From: Bog-473 sp963730395 | GTDB lineage: Bacteria; Actinomycetota; Acidimicrobiia; Acidimicrobiales; RAAP-2 | Direction: 5' to 3' | Assembly (NCBI GenBank): GCA_963730395.1 | Contig: CAVSSK010000006.1 | Span: forward strand, 558,001-622,000 | Length of the DNA stretch: 64,000 nucleotides | Shown: piece after piece, positions 52,940 to 60,781 of the stretch | Position numbering within the stretch: position 1 is the stretch's first letter | Layout of the letters: each line of letters starts with the position of its first letter | Made by a program: the position numbers and the translations under genes | Notes under the pieces: generated by a model | What the model saw: the letters and a program-made list of their open reading frames with translations, nothing else | Database searches by the model: none | Told to the model about the DNA's origin: nothing

Positions 52940-54462
52940 GCACGGTGGTGCGGCGGCTGGGGGCGGTGGTCCCGCTCCTGGCGCTCGCCTTCCTCGCGCC
53001 GGCGACGCCGGCTGCGCCCACCACCACTCCCCCGCCGGACTCGGCGGTGCCGTTCGGCAGTGCCGGGGTGGGTGCCAACGCGGTCGGCAGTCCCAACGCG
53101 CCCGTCGTGGGTATGGCGGCCACGCCCGACGGCGGGGGCTACTGGCTCGTCGGCTCCGACGGTGGCATCTTCAGCTTCGGCAACGCCGCGTTCTACGGGT
53201 CGGTCGGCTCGCTCCGCCTCAACGCGCCCGTCGTGGGCATGGCGTCGACGCCCGACGGCAAGGGCTACTGGCTGGTGGCCCGGGACGGAGGGGTCTTCGA
53301 CTACGGCGACGCCGGCTTCTTCGGGTCGGCGGGCTCGCTCCCGCTCAACGCTCCCATCGTGGGCATGGCGGCGACCCCCGACGGCAAGGGCTACTGGCTC
53401 GTCGCCGCCGACGGCGGCATCTTCAGCTACGGCGACGCCGGGTTCTCGGGGTCCACCGGCGGCCTGACGCTGAACGCTCCCGTCGTCGGCATGGCGGCGA
53501 CGCCCGACGGTGGCGGCTACTGGCTCGTCGCGGCCGACGGCGGCATCTTCGACTACGGCGACGCCGGGTTCTTCGGATCGAGCGGTTCGCTCCCCCTGAC
53601 AGCGCCCATCGTGGGCATGTCCCCCGGCCCCGGTGGCAACGGCTACTGGCTGGTGGGCCGGGACGGCGGGGTCTTCGGCTACGGCGACGCGCCATTCCAC
53701 GGGTCCCTCGGTGGCACGACGCTGCCCGCACCGGTCGTCGGGATGGCGGCGGCGCCGGGCGGGGGCGGGTACTGGCTCGCCCTGGGGTCGCCCGCACCGC
53801 TGGCCGGCAAGGTCGTCGGCATCGACCCGGGGCACAACGGGCTGAACTACAGCGCGCCCGGGTTCATCGACCAGACGATCTTCAACGGCACGGGCTACGA
53901 GACCTGCGACACGACCGGCACGGCGACCGACAGCGGCTACACGGAGGCGCAGTACAACTTCAACGTGGCCGCCTACCTCAAAGCCGACCTCGAGGCGCAG
54001 GGAGCGACCGTGGTGCTGACCCGGCCCGACAACAACGGCGTCGGTCCGTGCGTGACGACCCGGGCCGCCATCGTCAACGACGCCCACGCCGACGTCGCGC
54101 TCGACATCCACGCCGACGGCGGGCCGACCGGCGGACGCGGCTTCGCCGTGCTCGAGCCGGTGGCCGACGGGCCGAACGACGGCGTGATCGCCCGTTCGGC
54201 GGCGTTGGCGGCCGTGCTGCGCGACGCCTTCGCTGCCGGCACACCGATGCCGGTGAGCACCTACGACGGCGTCGACGGGCTGCAGCCCCGCAGCGACCTC
54301 GCCGGCCTCAACCTCACCACGGTGCCCAAGGTGCTCATCGAGTGCGGCAACATGCGCAACGCGACGGATGCCGCCTTGCTCGTCACCCCCGCCTTCCAGC
54401 AGGCGGCGGCGGCGGCCATGGCCCAGGCCGTCACCCAGTTCCTGACCGGGCGCCCGGCCTGA
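52936..54462 (+). CDS. Exported repeat protein with N-acetylmuramoyl-L-alanine amidase domain
   Basis: A secreted cell-wall hydrolase of 508 residues. A signal peptide (VVRRLGAVVPLLALAFLAPATPAA) is followed by five complete 42-residue repeats plus a partial one from residue 54, each reading about APVVGMAATPDGGGYWLV and DGGIFSYGDAGFFGS. An Amidase_3 domain begins near residue 292: KVVGIDPGHNG (zinc His), YTEAQYNFNVAAYLKADL (Glu), DVALDIHADGG (His) and VLIECGNMRNA (catalytic Glu). The repeats probably form a beta-propeller-like wall-binding module. GTG 52936 overlaps the LOG stop. Confidence 0.9.
   Translation: MSTVVRRLGAVVPLLALAFLAPATPAAPTTTPPPDSAVPFGSAGVGANAVGSPNAPVVGMAATPDGGGYWLVGSDGGIFSFGNAAFYGSVGSLRLNAPVVGMASTPDGKGYWLVARDGGVFDYGDAGFFGSAGSLPLNAPIVGMAATPDGKGYWLVAADGGIFSYGDAGFSGSTGGLTLNAPVVGMAATPDGGGYWLVAADGGIFDYGDAGFFGSSGSLPLTAPIVGMSPGPGGNGYWLVGRDGGVFGYGDAPFHGSLGGTTLPAPVVGMAAAPGGGGYWLALGSPAPLAGKVVGIDPGHNGLNYSAPGFIDQTIFNGTGYETCDTTGTATDSGYTEAQYNFNVAAYLKADLEAQGATVVLTRPDNNGVGPCVTTRAAIVNDAHADVALDIHADGGPTGGRGFAVLEPVADGPNDGVIARSAALAAVLRDAFAAGTPMPVSTYDGVDGLQPRSDLAGLNLTTVPKVLIECGNMRNATDAALLVTPAFQQAAAAAMAQAVTQFLTGRPA
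53095..53787 (+). repeat. 126-bp tandem repeat encoding 42-residue units
   Basis: Units begin at 53095, 53221, 53347, 53473 and 53599, exactly 126 bases apart, with a partial sixth from 53725. The spacing has no indels, and the nucleotide matching between neighbouring units is high (for example the shared GTGGGCATGGCG and GGCTACTGGCTGGT stretches). Confidence 0.92.
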
Positions 54463-54463
54463 C

Positions 54464-55003
54464 TCACGCGGGGCGGCCGAGCGGAGCCCGGACCAGCGTG
54501 GAGTAGACGTGGCCGGCCGGCGATGGCTCAGAGGCCACCAGGTCGACGGCGCCGACCTCGAAGCGGGCGTCGAAGGGGATCCCGGCCAGCTCGGCCTGGG
54601 CGGCGGTGCCCAGCCTGCCCTTCGCCCGGGCCAGCGTCAGGTGGCCGTTGAAGGGCGGTTCGCCCTGTGGTGGCTCCCCCACGAGGGGACGGGTGGCGGC
54701 ACCGAGCGCCGCGGCAAGGTCGTCGAGCCCGGCCGCGGGCAGCTGGAGGACGCGCACCCCGGTGAACCACCCCGTTGCCGGACCGAGCCGGCACTCGACG
54801 GGCCCTGGGAAGCTGGCGGCGGCGGCGGTCAGCGCCTCTCCGACCGCGCCCAACGCGCCGTCGGGCACCTGGCCGAGAAAGCGCAGCGTGACGTGCCAGC
54901 GGGTGGGCCCGACCAGGCGCAGGTTCTTCGATCGTCCGAGCTCCAGGGCGGCCAGGCGCTCGTGGGTCGCGTCGTCGGGCCACGCTGCCACGAAGGCGCG
55001 CAT
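54464..55003 (-). CDS. thpR: RNA 2',3'-cyclic phosphodiesterase (2'-5' RNA ligase-like)
   Basis: A 179-residue 2H phosphoesterase. The two tetrapeptides that give the family its name are WHVTLRFLG and GHLTLARAKG. It opens MRAFVAAWPDDATHERLAAL. Such enzymes open 2',3'-cyclic phosphate ends and show ligase activity in vitro. ATG 55003 fits. It is convergent with the amidase gene (stop codons one base apart). Confidence 0.92.
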   Translation of the reverse strand: MRAFVAAWPDDATHERLAALELGRSKNLRLVGPTRWHVTLRFLGQVPDGALGAVGEALTAAAASFPGPVECRLGPATGWFTGVRVLQLPAAGLDDLAAALGAATRPLVGEPPQGEPPFNGHLTLARAKGRLGTAAQAELAGIPFDARFEVGAVDLVASEPSPAGHVYSTLVRAPLGRPA

Positions 55004-55017
55004 GGTGGGAGGGGCGC

Positions 55018-55269
55018 TCAGGCCGCGCCGTCGTCGAGTGGCTCCCGATCAGCGACGAGGCCCTCGTTCAGCGCGGCGACGGACTTCTCGAGCGCCCGGC
55101 GGGCCTTCAGGATGCGTCGCTCCATGGCGAGGGCCGCACCCGTCTCCGCCGAGTCGGGGTCACCGGAGGTGGCGCGCCGCAGGGCGTCGATCGCCATGTC
55201 GGTCAGCTCCTCCACCATCCCCGCGAGACGCGCGGCCATGTCCCCCATGGCCTCGCTGGGGCCGCTCAC
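55018..55269 (-). CDS. Small helical protein coupled to the acyl-CoA synthetase
   Basis: An 83-residue, mostly helical protein: MGDMAARLAGMVEELTDMAIDALRRATSG, then TGAALAMERRILKARRALEKSVAAL. GTG 55269 overlaps the stop of the acyl-CoA synthetase gene (GTGA), so the two are co-translated. It is reminiscent of small partner proteins following AMP-forming synthetases in actinobacteria. I have no function for it. Confidence 0.65.
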   Translation of the reverse strand: MSGPSEAMGDMAARLAGMVEELTDMAIDALRRATSGDPDSAETGAALAMERRILKARRALEKSVAALNEGLVADREPLDDGAA

Positions 55270-56886
55270 TTGGGCAGGGGCGTGCTCTGGACCTCGTAGG
55301 CGCCGTCGGCGTAGGCGGCACGCATGACCTTCTTGTCGAACTTGCCCACGCTCGTCTTGGGCACCTCGGTGATGAAGGTCCACTGCTCGGGCAGCCACCG
55401 AGCGCGGCACCCGCTCGACCAGGAACGCCACCAGGTCGGCCGGCGCCGGCGAGCGACCCGGCTTGGGGACGACGGCCACCAGCGGGCGCTCGGACCACTT
55501 CGGGTCGGGCACGGAGATGACCGCCGCCTCGAAGACGTCGGGGTGCGCCATGACGGCGTTCTCCAGCTCGACCGAGGAGATCCACTCACCGCCCGACTTG
55601 ATGACGTCCTTGGTCCGGTCCGAGATGGTCATGTACCCCTGCGCGTCGAGCGTGCCGACGTCACCGGTGCGCAGCCACCCGTCGTGGAACTTCCCCGGGT
55701 CCTCGTCCTTGTAGTACGAGCCCGTGATCCACGGCCCGCGGATCTCGAACTCCCCCACCGACGTGCCGTCGTTGGGGAGCACCGTCCCGTCCTCGGCCAC
55801 GACGCGCACCTCCACGCCGCCGACGATCCGTCCCGCCTTCACCTTGTAGTACATGTCGTCGTGCCCGTCCTGCTTGCGGGCCGGCGGCAGCCCGAAGGCA
55901 GCAAGCGGGCTGGTCTCGGTCATGCCCCAGCCCTGGATGATGGTGGCGCCGAAGCGCTTCTCGAACGCCTCGATGAGCGACTGCGGAACGGCGGCGCCGC
56001 CGGCGGTGATGCCGCGTACGGTCGAGAAGTCGATGGGCGTGTCGAGGGCGAGGAGCCCGTTCCAGATGGTCGGCACGCCGCACATGAGCGTCGGGTGGTG
56101 CTCGTTGATGACGGCGGCCAGCTGCTCGCCCATGAGGAACATCTGCGGCATGACCATGTCGGTGCCGGCCATCCAGGCGCCGTAGGGGGTGCCCCAGGCG
56201 TTGGCGTGGAACATGGGCACGATGATCAGGATGCGGTCGGTCTCCGTCATCCCGACCGACGACGCCGACTGCTCGGCCATCGTGTGCAACCAGGTGGAGC
56301 GGTGCGAGTACACGACGCCCTTCGGGTTGCCGGTGGTGCCGCTCGTGTAGCACATGGCGGCGGCGGAGCGTTCGTCGAGCTCGGGCCACACGAAGCCCGG
56401 CTCCTCGGCGGCCAGCAGTCGCTCGTAGGAAAGGGTCTCTCCCAGGGACGAGGTGTCGCCCTCCCCGGCCACGATGATCGTCTCGACCGTCTTCAGCTCG
56501 TCCTTGATCGCCGCCAGCAGCGGGATCAACGAGGCGTCCACGATGATGAAGCGGTCCTCGGCGTGGTTGATGACATAGGCCAGTTGCTCGGCGGGGAGGC
56601 GGATGTTGAGCGTGTGCAGGACCGCTCCCATGGAGGGGATGGCGAGGTAGGCCTCCAGGTGGCCCTGGTTGTTCCAGCAGAACGTGCCGACCCGGTCCCC
56701 CGGCTGGACCCCGAGGCGGGTGAGGGCGGCCGCCAGCTTCTCCGCCCGGGTCGCCACCTCGGCGAAGGTGGCCGAACGGTGGCCGCCCGCCTCGACGGTG
56801 ATGACGGCGCTGTCGCCGTGCACCTGCTGCCCGTGGCGGAGGATGTCGCTGATCAGGAGCGGGGCGTCCTGCATGGTGCTTTTCAT
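55266..56886 (-). CDS. AMP-forming acyl-CoA synthetase (frame break at 55401)
   Basis: A 539-residue fatty-acyl/medium-chain CoA ligase. The ATP loop is YTSGTTGNPKGVVYSH; further signatures are GWGMTETSPLAAFG, GWLRTGDVGTLDAQGYM and the catalytic lysine in TSVGKFDKKVMRAAY. The frame is lost at GCCACCGAGCGCGG (about 55401); removing one base restores VPRRWLPEQWTFITEV. ATG 56886 is chosen for the fit to the family start. The acyl chain specificity is not shown by the sequence; the MFHANAWGTPYGAWMAG region is that of medium/long-chain members. Confidence 0.9.
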
Positions 56887-57130
56887 GGCCCAAGTATGAC
56901 GAGCGCGCCGTTGCCGTGCCCAGCGGCACGCCGTGGCGACCGTTCCCCACGATGCCGCCCGCACGCACCCTTCAGCACCCGGCCGTGGGCCTGGCCATCT
57001 CGCCGGTGAGCACGGCCATGGCGGGCCCCGGCCCTGTCGTTGCCCGGGTTGAAGGGGCGGAGCCGACGCCCACGGCGGCAGGGTTGTCCCCCATCAGCGG
57101 CTGAGCGAATCCACCTCACGGCGCGTCGAC
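56887..57130. other. Gene-free region between the acyl-CoA synthetase and the accessory region
   Basis: No ORF here has coding character on either strand. It includes GACCGTTCCCC (56940-56950), a short match to the sequence found upstream of the transglycosylase copies at 60.3 and 62.0 kb; it may be chance. It probably holds the acyl-CoA synthetase promoter. Confidence 0.4.
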
Positions 57131-57673
57131 TCATGCCGGTCGCGACGGGTCACGGCCCGAATAGGCGAGGAGCTTGTCCTGGGCGGACGAGTCTGGGGCG
57201 ATGGTGATCTCCGGCTTCAACACGCCTGTGCGTTGCGCCTGGGGCCAGCGGCCATGAGTCAGTTCATAGGCCGCTTCAGGCAGACCCTCGGGCATCGTCG
57301 GGTCCTGTCCCGTCGAGACCGCCAAGTCCCACCCGTGGATCAGCTGGTCACCAAAGAGGTTCCCGAGAGCTGACCCCGTCCTCTCGAGGACGTCGGGCTC
57401 TGCAAAGGTGCGAAGCGTCTCGGCTCGGGCCCGTTCAAAGTCCGAGCACGGATCGTCGCTGAGAACATGCGGCGGGTCTGCTGAAAGTGAGAGCGTGACC
57501 TCCTCTCCCCGTGCCGCCCCCACGAAGTACCGCTGGATCTGGAGCATGTGGTTCAGGAGGGCGCGGACGTCCCAGGGCTCGCATGTCGTTGGAGCATCGA
57601 GCTGAGAGACGGCACCGCGCACCTTGGTCGCCGTCCAGGCGCTTGCCCGTCCATACAAATCAAGCAGGTCCAA
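57131..57673 (-). CDS. TIGR03086-type metal-binding DinB-fold protein
   Basis: A 180-residue protein of the maleylpyruvate-isomerase/DinB clan found in actinobacteria: MDLLDLYGRASAWTATKVRG, CEPWDVRALLNHMLQIQRYF with the first metal His, and QLIHGWDLAVSTGQ with a second His. Family members use mycothiol or bind a metal without a known substrate. It starts at TTG 57673, with GGAGGA about 12 bases upstream. It marks the left edge of a stretch with less G/C-biased codon use. Confidence 0.8.
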   Translation of the reverse strand: MDLLDLYGRASAWTATKVRGAVSQLDAPTTCEPWDVRALLNHMLQIQRYFVGAARGEEVTLSLSADPPHVLSDDPCSDFERARAETLRTFAEPDVLERTGSALGNLFGDQLIHGWDLAVSTGQDPTMPEGLPEAAYELTHGRWPQAQRTGVLKPEITIAPDSSAQDKLLAYSGRDPSRPA

Positions 57674-57830
57674 ATCGATGGTGATTCCTCCTCCCTGGTG
57701 AATACCACTTCAGGATGTTGTGTCGCTGACTCCCTGACTCGCTGACCCAGTGGCCGACCGTTCAGTGTCGTGGTCCACCATGATGACGTCACAGCTGCTC
57801 CTCGCGGGCGCCGCGCACCATTTTCGCCCG

Positions 57831-58090
57831 ATGAGAGCCGTCGCGGCCGCCATCGCGGCCGTGGCGGCATGCGCTGCACCGGTGGGGACGCCGTGGTGGC
57901 CTCGGCGGTGTCCTTCCTCGGCGTGGGCAGCGGGGCGCCCCGTCCCGGCCTGCCCTGGACGCTCCTCGCCGCCATCGGCACCGTCGAGTCCGACAACGGG
58001 CAGTCGAACCTGCCCGGCGTGCACTCCGGTGCCAATGCAGCCGGGGCTGAAGGTCCGATGCAGTTTCTGCCGTCGACGGTCCTGACACGA
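57831..58090 (+). pseudogene. Broken 5' copy (A) of a lytic-transglycosylase gene
   Basis: Only the 5' half of the gene at 62.1-63.0 kb is present. A signal-peptide-like start (MRAVAAAIAAVAACAA) is out of frame with PGLPWTLLAAIGTVESDNGQ, SNLPGVHSGANAAGAEGPMQFLPST, after which homology stops at CCGTCGAC (58070-58077). The downstream bases are unrelated. It is diverged (about 80 percent by eye over the aligned 130 bases) from copies B and C. Upstream, CCGACCGTTCAGTGTCGTGG (57754-57773) resembles the same position before B and C. Confidence 0.8.
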
Positions 58091-58171
58091 CTCGGAACGG
58101 GCTGCGAGAGGTGCCCTCGGACGGCACGAGTGGGGCACCCTCATCATCGGGCAATGGCAAGGACGACGGAA

Positions 58172-58684
58172 TCAAACTTCGACAACAGGCTTGTCGAACA
58201 ACAAGAACTCCTCCTCGTCGGGAGCCTGAAAGATGGTTGCCCACTCCTCAAAATGAGCCCGTGTTATTGGCGAGGCCGTCCACTCGCCAGACGCAGTGCG
58301 ACGGTCAGATCGCTCGATCAACTCATCCATGGGCGCATCGAGGTAATGCAGTTCGACTCCCACCCCCAATGCTCGCGCCCCGAGTCGTTTCTCGTCTCGT
58401 TCAACACGAGCCCAGTGGCCCCACTCCAGTATCACGCTCTGACCTTGGGCGAGGAGCTCCTGGGTGAGAGCCCACAACTGACGTTCGATACGGACTCGGA
58501 ACTCGGCGTCCCACACATCTTCGCCTAGTTGAGTGACCCACCCGTCCTTGTCCAACCGGATGGCAGGGATCTTGGGTGCGAGCTGACGAGCGAGTGTCGA
58601 CTTTCCCGAGGCTGGGAGCCCGCAGATCAGCACGAGTCGAGTCCGTGGACCAGCGACAAGATTGTCAGTCCGATCTGAGGTCAC
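58172..58684 (-). CDS. P-loop kinase-like ATPase (zeta-toxin/APH-type AAA_33)
   Basis: A 170-residue small-molecule kinase-like protein. The Walker A is ICGLPASGKSTLARQLAP; the lid and substrate residues are in IRLDKDGWVTQLGEDVWD and VILEWGHWARVERDEKRL. The family spans chloramphenicol- and aminoglycoside-type kinases, tRNA-ligase kinases and zeta toxins; the sequence alone does not choose. The start is GTG 58684. Codon use is less biased than in the housekeeping genes, suggesting acquisition. It lies between transglycosylase copies A and B. Confidence 0.8.
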   Translation of the reverse strand: MTSDRTDNLVAGPRTRLVLICGLPASGKSTLARQLAPKIPAIRLDKDGWVTQLGEDVWDAEFRVRIERQLWALTQELLAQGQSVILEWGHWARVERDEKRLGARALGVGVELHYLDAPMDELIERSDRRTASGEWTASPITRAHFEEWATIFQAPDEEEFLLFDKPVVEV

Positions 58685-58711
58685 GGAGCAAGGCTACGGG
58701 AGCCACCGTCG

Positions 58712-60088
58712 TTACTGAAGGTCTGTTGGCCTTTCGAACGTCGGCCACACGTCGAGCAGCCGGCCGTTGCGTACCGCGTGAAGCGAGCCGAAGTAGTCCA
58801 CTCCCTCACCGCTTTGATTCGGCCACAGGAGCACATAGTCGTTGACCGATAGTGCTCCGTTCGGTGCAACGATGGCCGCGCGGCCACCTGCACGCATGTC
58901 GTCCACGACGCCGGGCGGATATATGAACGCTGGCTGGGTGCCGCTGCTGTCGGGCCAGGCCGACCCGAGCAGGTACCACGCGTGACCGCTGATCGGGGGT
59001 TGCGGGATCTGGGTGATGAGCTCTGACGGATAGGGGCCGATGTCCTTGAGCACCGGGGAACACTGCGTAGCCGCACGGACGAGCCCTTGGTTGTCGAACG
59101 TCTGGAGGTAGCCGGCATACATGTACGCGGATCCCGGGCTGATCTCGTTGATTTCTGGCTTGCCCACCCAGTTTTGGTAATTGGAGCTGGCTGGGCCATT
59201 GCGGATGAGCGTCTTGGGGTCGTAGAGGTCGCCACCCTCTTCCTCTAGTTGCGCGAGGTACCTTCTGTAGAAGCCGCTTGCCGTGTTGGCGACGGAAAGG
59301 CGGTAGTTCTGATCGCCGGTCAGCGTCGCCCAACCGTCGTAGCAGAGTGTCGCTCTGAGGCGCAGGCGGCGCTTGGCACGACGTAGCAACTTGATCGCCT
59401 CCGAGATCTCCGGCTCGAAAACAAACCCGCCGCGGCCCTCGCCGGAGTCGAACTCCAAGGCGATGTTGAGCGGTAGCTCGCGGGGAGTGGTGCGTGCGAG
59501 GCCCGCGAGATCCTCGATGTTCTCGAGCGAGCTGGCAAGAATTGTGAGGGTGTAGCTGCGCTGGCCGCTCGGCGGCTGGGAACCCAGAAACCAGCGCAGC
59601 TCTCCGCCAGTCGATGGGTAGCCCATCATCAGATCCGTGCCTGCTGGCGCAGCCGTCATGATTTGATCGACTTGGCGCAAGCGGAATACCAAGCCACGAG
59701 GCTTGGGCAGTTGGCGCATGATGTAAGCGCAGAGTTGCGGGCACTGGAATGCCTTGAGTGCTGGCCGGACATTCCAATTCTGACGATCGGCGAAGTTCTG
59801 AATCACGCTGGCGTTGCGATCGACGGCTGCCAGATCGACGAACATCAGCGGTTGCCCCTCCCCGTATCGACGAGCCAACCCTGCAAGTGCCGACATGCCC
59901 GTCGGCGTGCCGCCCTGGCCGAGAAGTCGAGCGGACCCTGTGAAGGCCGTCGGCTCGTAGGCGGCGGTAGCGGCGCCGGCGGCGCGCGCTCCGGGTCCGA
60001 CCGCGGCCAACGCACTCACCGCGCCAGCGCCCGCCAACAGCTGGCGTCGGCTCAGGTGCGTCGTGGCTGGATGGGCCTCCTCATTCAT
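58712..60088 (-). CDS. Tat-exported protein with alanine-racemase N-terminal (DSD1-like) fold
   Basis: A 458-residue protein exported by Tat: the signal is HLSRRQLLAGAGAVSALAAVG. The mature part resembles D-threonine aldolase/D-serine dehydratase, fold-type III PLP enzymes: MFVDLAAVDRNASVIQNFAD, then NVRPALKAFQCPQLCAYIM with a lysine at the place of the PLP-binding Lys, and LMMGYPSTGGEL. Later, GHAWYLLGSAWPDSSGTQP is not typical. The role is unclear: an exported PLP enzyme would need the cofactor loaded before export, which Tat allows. It is 27 bases from the kinase gene. Codon use is relaxed. Confidence 0.75.
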   Translation of the reverse strand: MNEEAHPATTHLSRRQLLAGAGAVSALAAVGPGARAAGAATAAYEPTAFTGSARLLGQGGTPTGMSALAGLARRYGEGQPLMFVDLAAVDRNASVIQNFADRQNWNVRPALKAFQCPQLCAYIMRQLPKPRGLVFRLRQVDQIMTAAPAGTDLMMGYPSTGGELRWFLGSQPPSGQRSYTLTILASSLENIEDLAGLARTTPRELPLNIALEFDSGEGRGGFVFEPEISEAIKLLRRAKRRLRLRATLCYDGWATLTGDQNYRLSVANTASGFYRRYLAQLEEEGGDLYDPKTLIRNGPASSNYQNWVGKPEINEISPGSAYMYAGYLQTFDNQGLVRAATQCSPVLKDIGPYPSELITQIPQPPISGHAWYLLGSAWPDSSGTQPAFIYPPGVVDDMRAGGRAAIVAPNGALSVNDYVLLWPNQSGEGVDYFGSLHAVRNGRLLDVWPTFERPTDLQ

Positions 60089-60297
60089 TTGCGCTAGTCC
60101 CCCGGTCCCGCACGATACCCTTTCAGCTCTGTTCACCGGGTCCTTGATGGCCGTTGGCCGCCTCGTCGTCCTCGTCAGCAGGGGCATTGCTAGCCGGCCA
60201 GGTCGAGGCTTTGTTCGGGTCCGGAAGTGACGGCCCCACTTCGCCGGTTCGGGGATGGCCTTGGTCCCCCTTGACTCACGTATGACCAGTGTGGCTT

Positions 60298-60694
60298 TGA
60301 CGTGCCCGTCGCCACCCAGGGCCGACCGTTCCCCGTCGTGGCACCTACCGTCGAGGTCCGAGGCGGGAACACCCGATGAGGGGTCTCCTCGTCGCCGGGT
60401 TGGCGGCGGGGCTGGCCGCCGCCGTGGTGGGGACGGCGATTCTGGCGTCGGCGGCCTCCCTGTGGGTGTCGGCGGCAGTGCTCCGGCGGCATCCTCGGTC
60501 GCCACGGCGCGTATCCCTCCCGCCATGCTGGCGCTCTACCAGCAGGCGGCGGCTACTTGCCCCGGCTTGCCCTGGACGATCCTGGCCGCCATTGGCACCG
60601 TCGAGTCGGACAACGGGCAGTCGAACCTGCCTGGGGTCCACAGCGGCACCAATGCTGCCGGGGCCATTGGCATGATGCAGTTCGAGCCGTCGAC
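60298..60694 (+). repeat. Direct repeat copy B (about 400 bp)
   Basis: The stretch from GACGTGCCCGTC to CCGTCGACC repeats that at 62006-62404. The last 170 bases (GCTGGCGCTCTACCAGCAGG onward) differ at only a handful of positions by eye; the N-terminal part has diverged by small indels. Confidence 0.85.
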
Positions 60695-60704
60695 CCGCGG
60701 ATAA
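60376..60704 (+). pseudogene. Broken 5' copy (B) of the lytic-transglycosylase gene
   Basis: ATG 60376 begins a signal peptide MRGLLVAGLAAGLAAAVVG, then a one-base loss (compared with copy C near 60458) moves into the frame of IPPAMLALYQQAAATCPGLP, WTILAAIGTVESDNGQSNLP, GVHSGTNAAGAIGMMQFEPST. Homology with copy C stops at CCGTCGACC (60688-60694), where a premature TAA follows (60702-60704). The cell-wall hydrolase domains of the full gene are absent. Confidence 0.85.
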
Positions 60705-60781
60705 TGGCATATGACGACCCGCGCCCCTGACCTGCGGTCTGCCCATGGCGGCGACCAAAAAGGGGTTGAAGCGCAGGAATC

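Noticed and set aside
53095..53787. CRISPR-like regular repeat array
   Set aside because: The 126-bp units are coding and contiguous with no spacers.
56931..56955. Fourth copy of the transglycosylase upstream element (GACCGTTCCCC)
   Set aside because: Only 11 bases match, the right arm GTCGTGG is absent and no SLT sequence follows.
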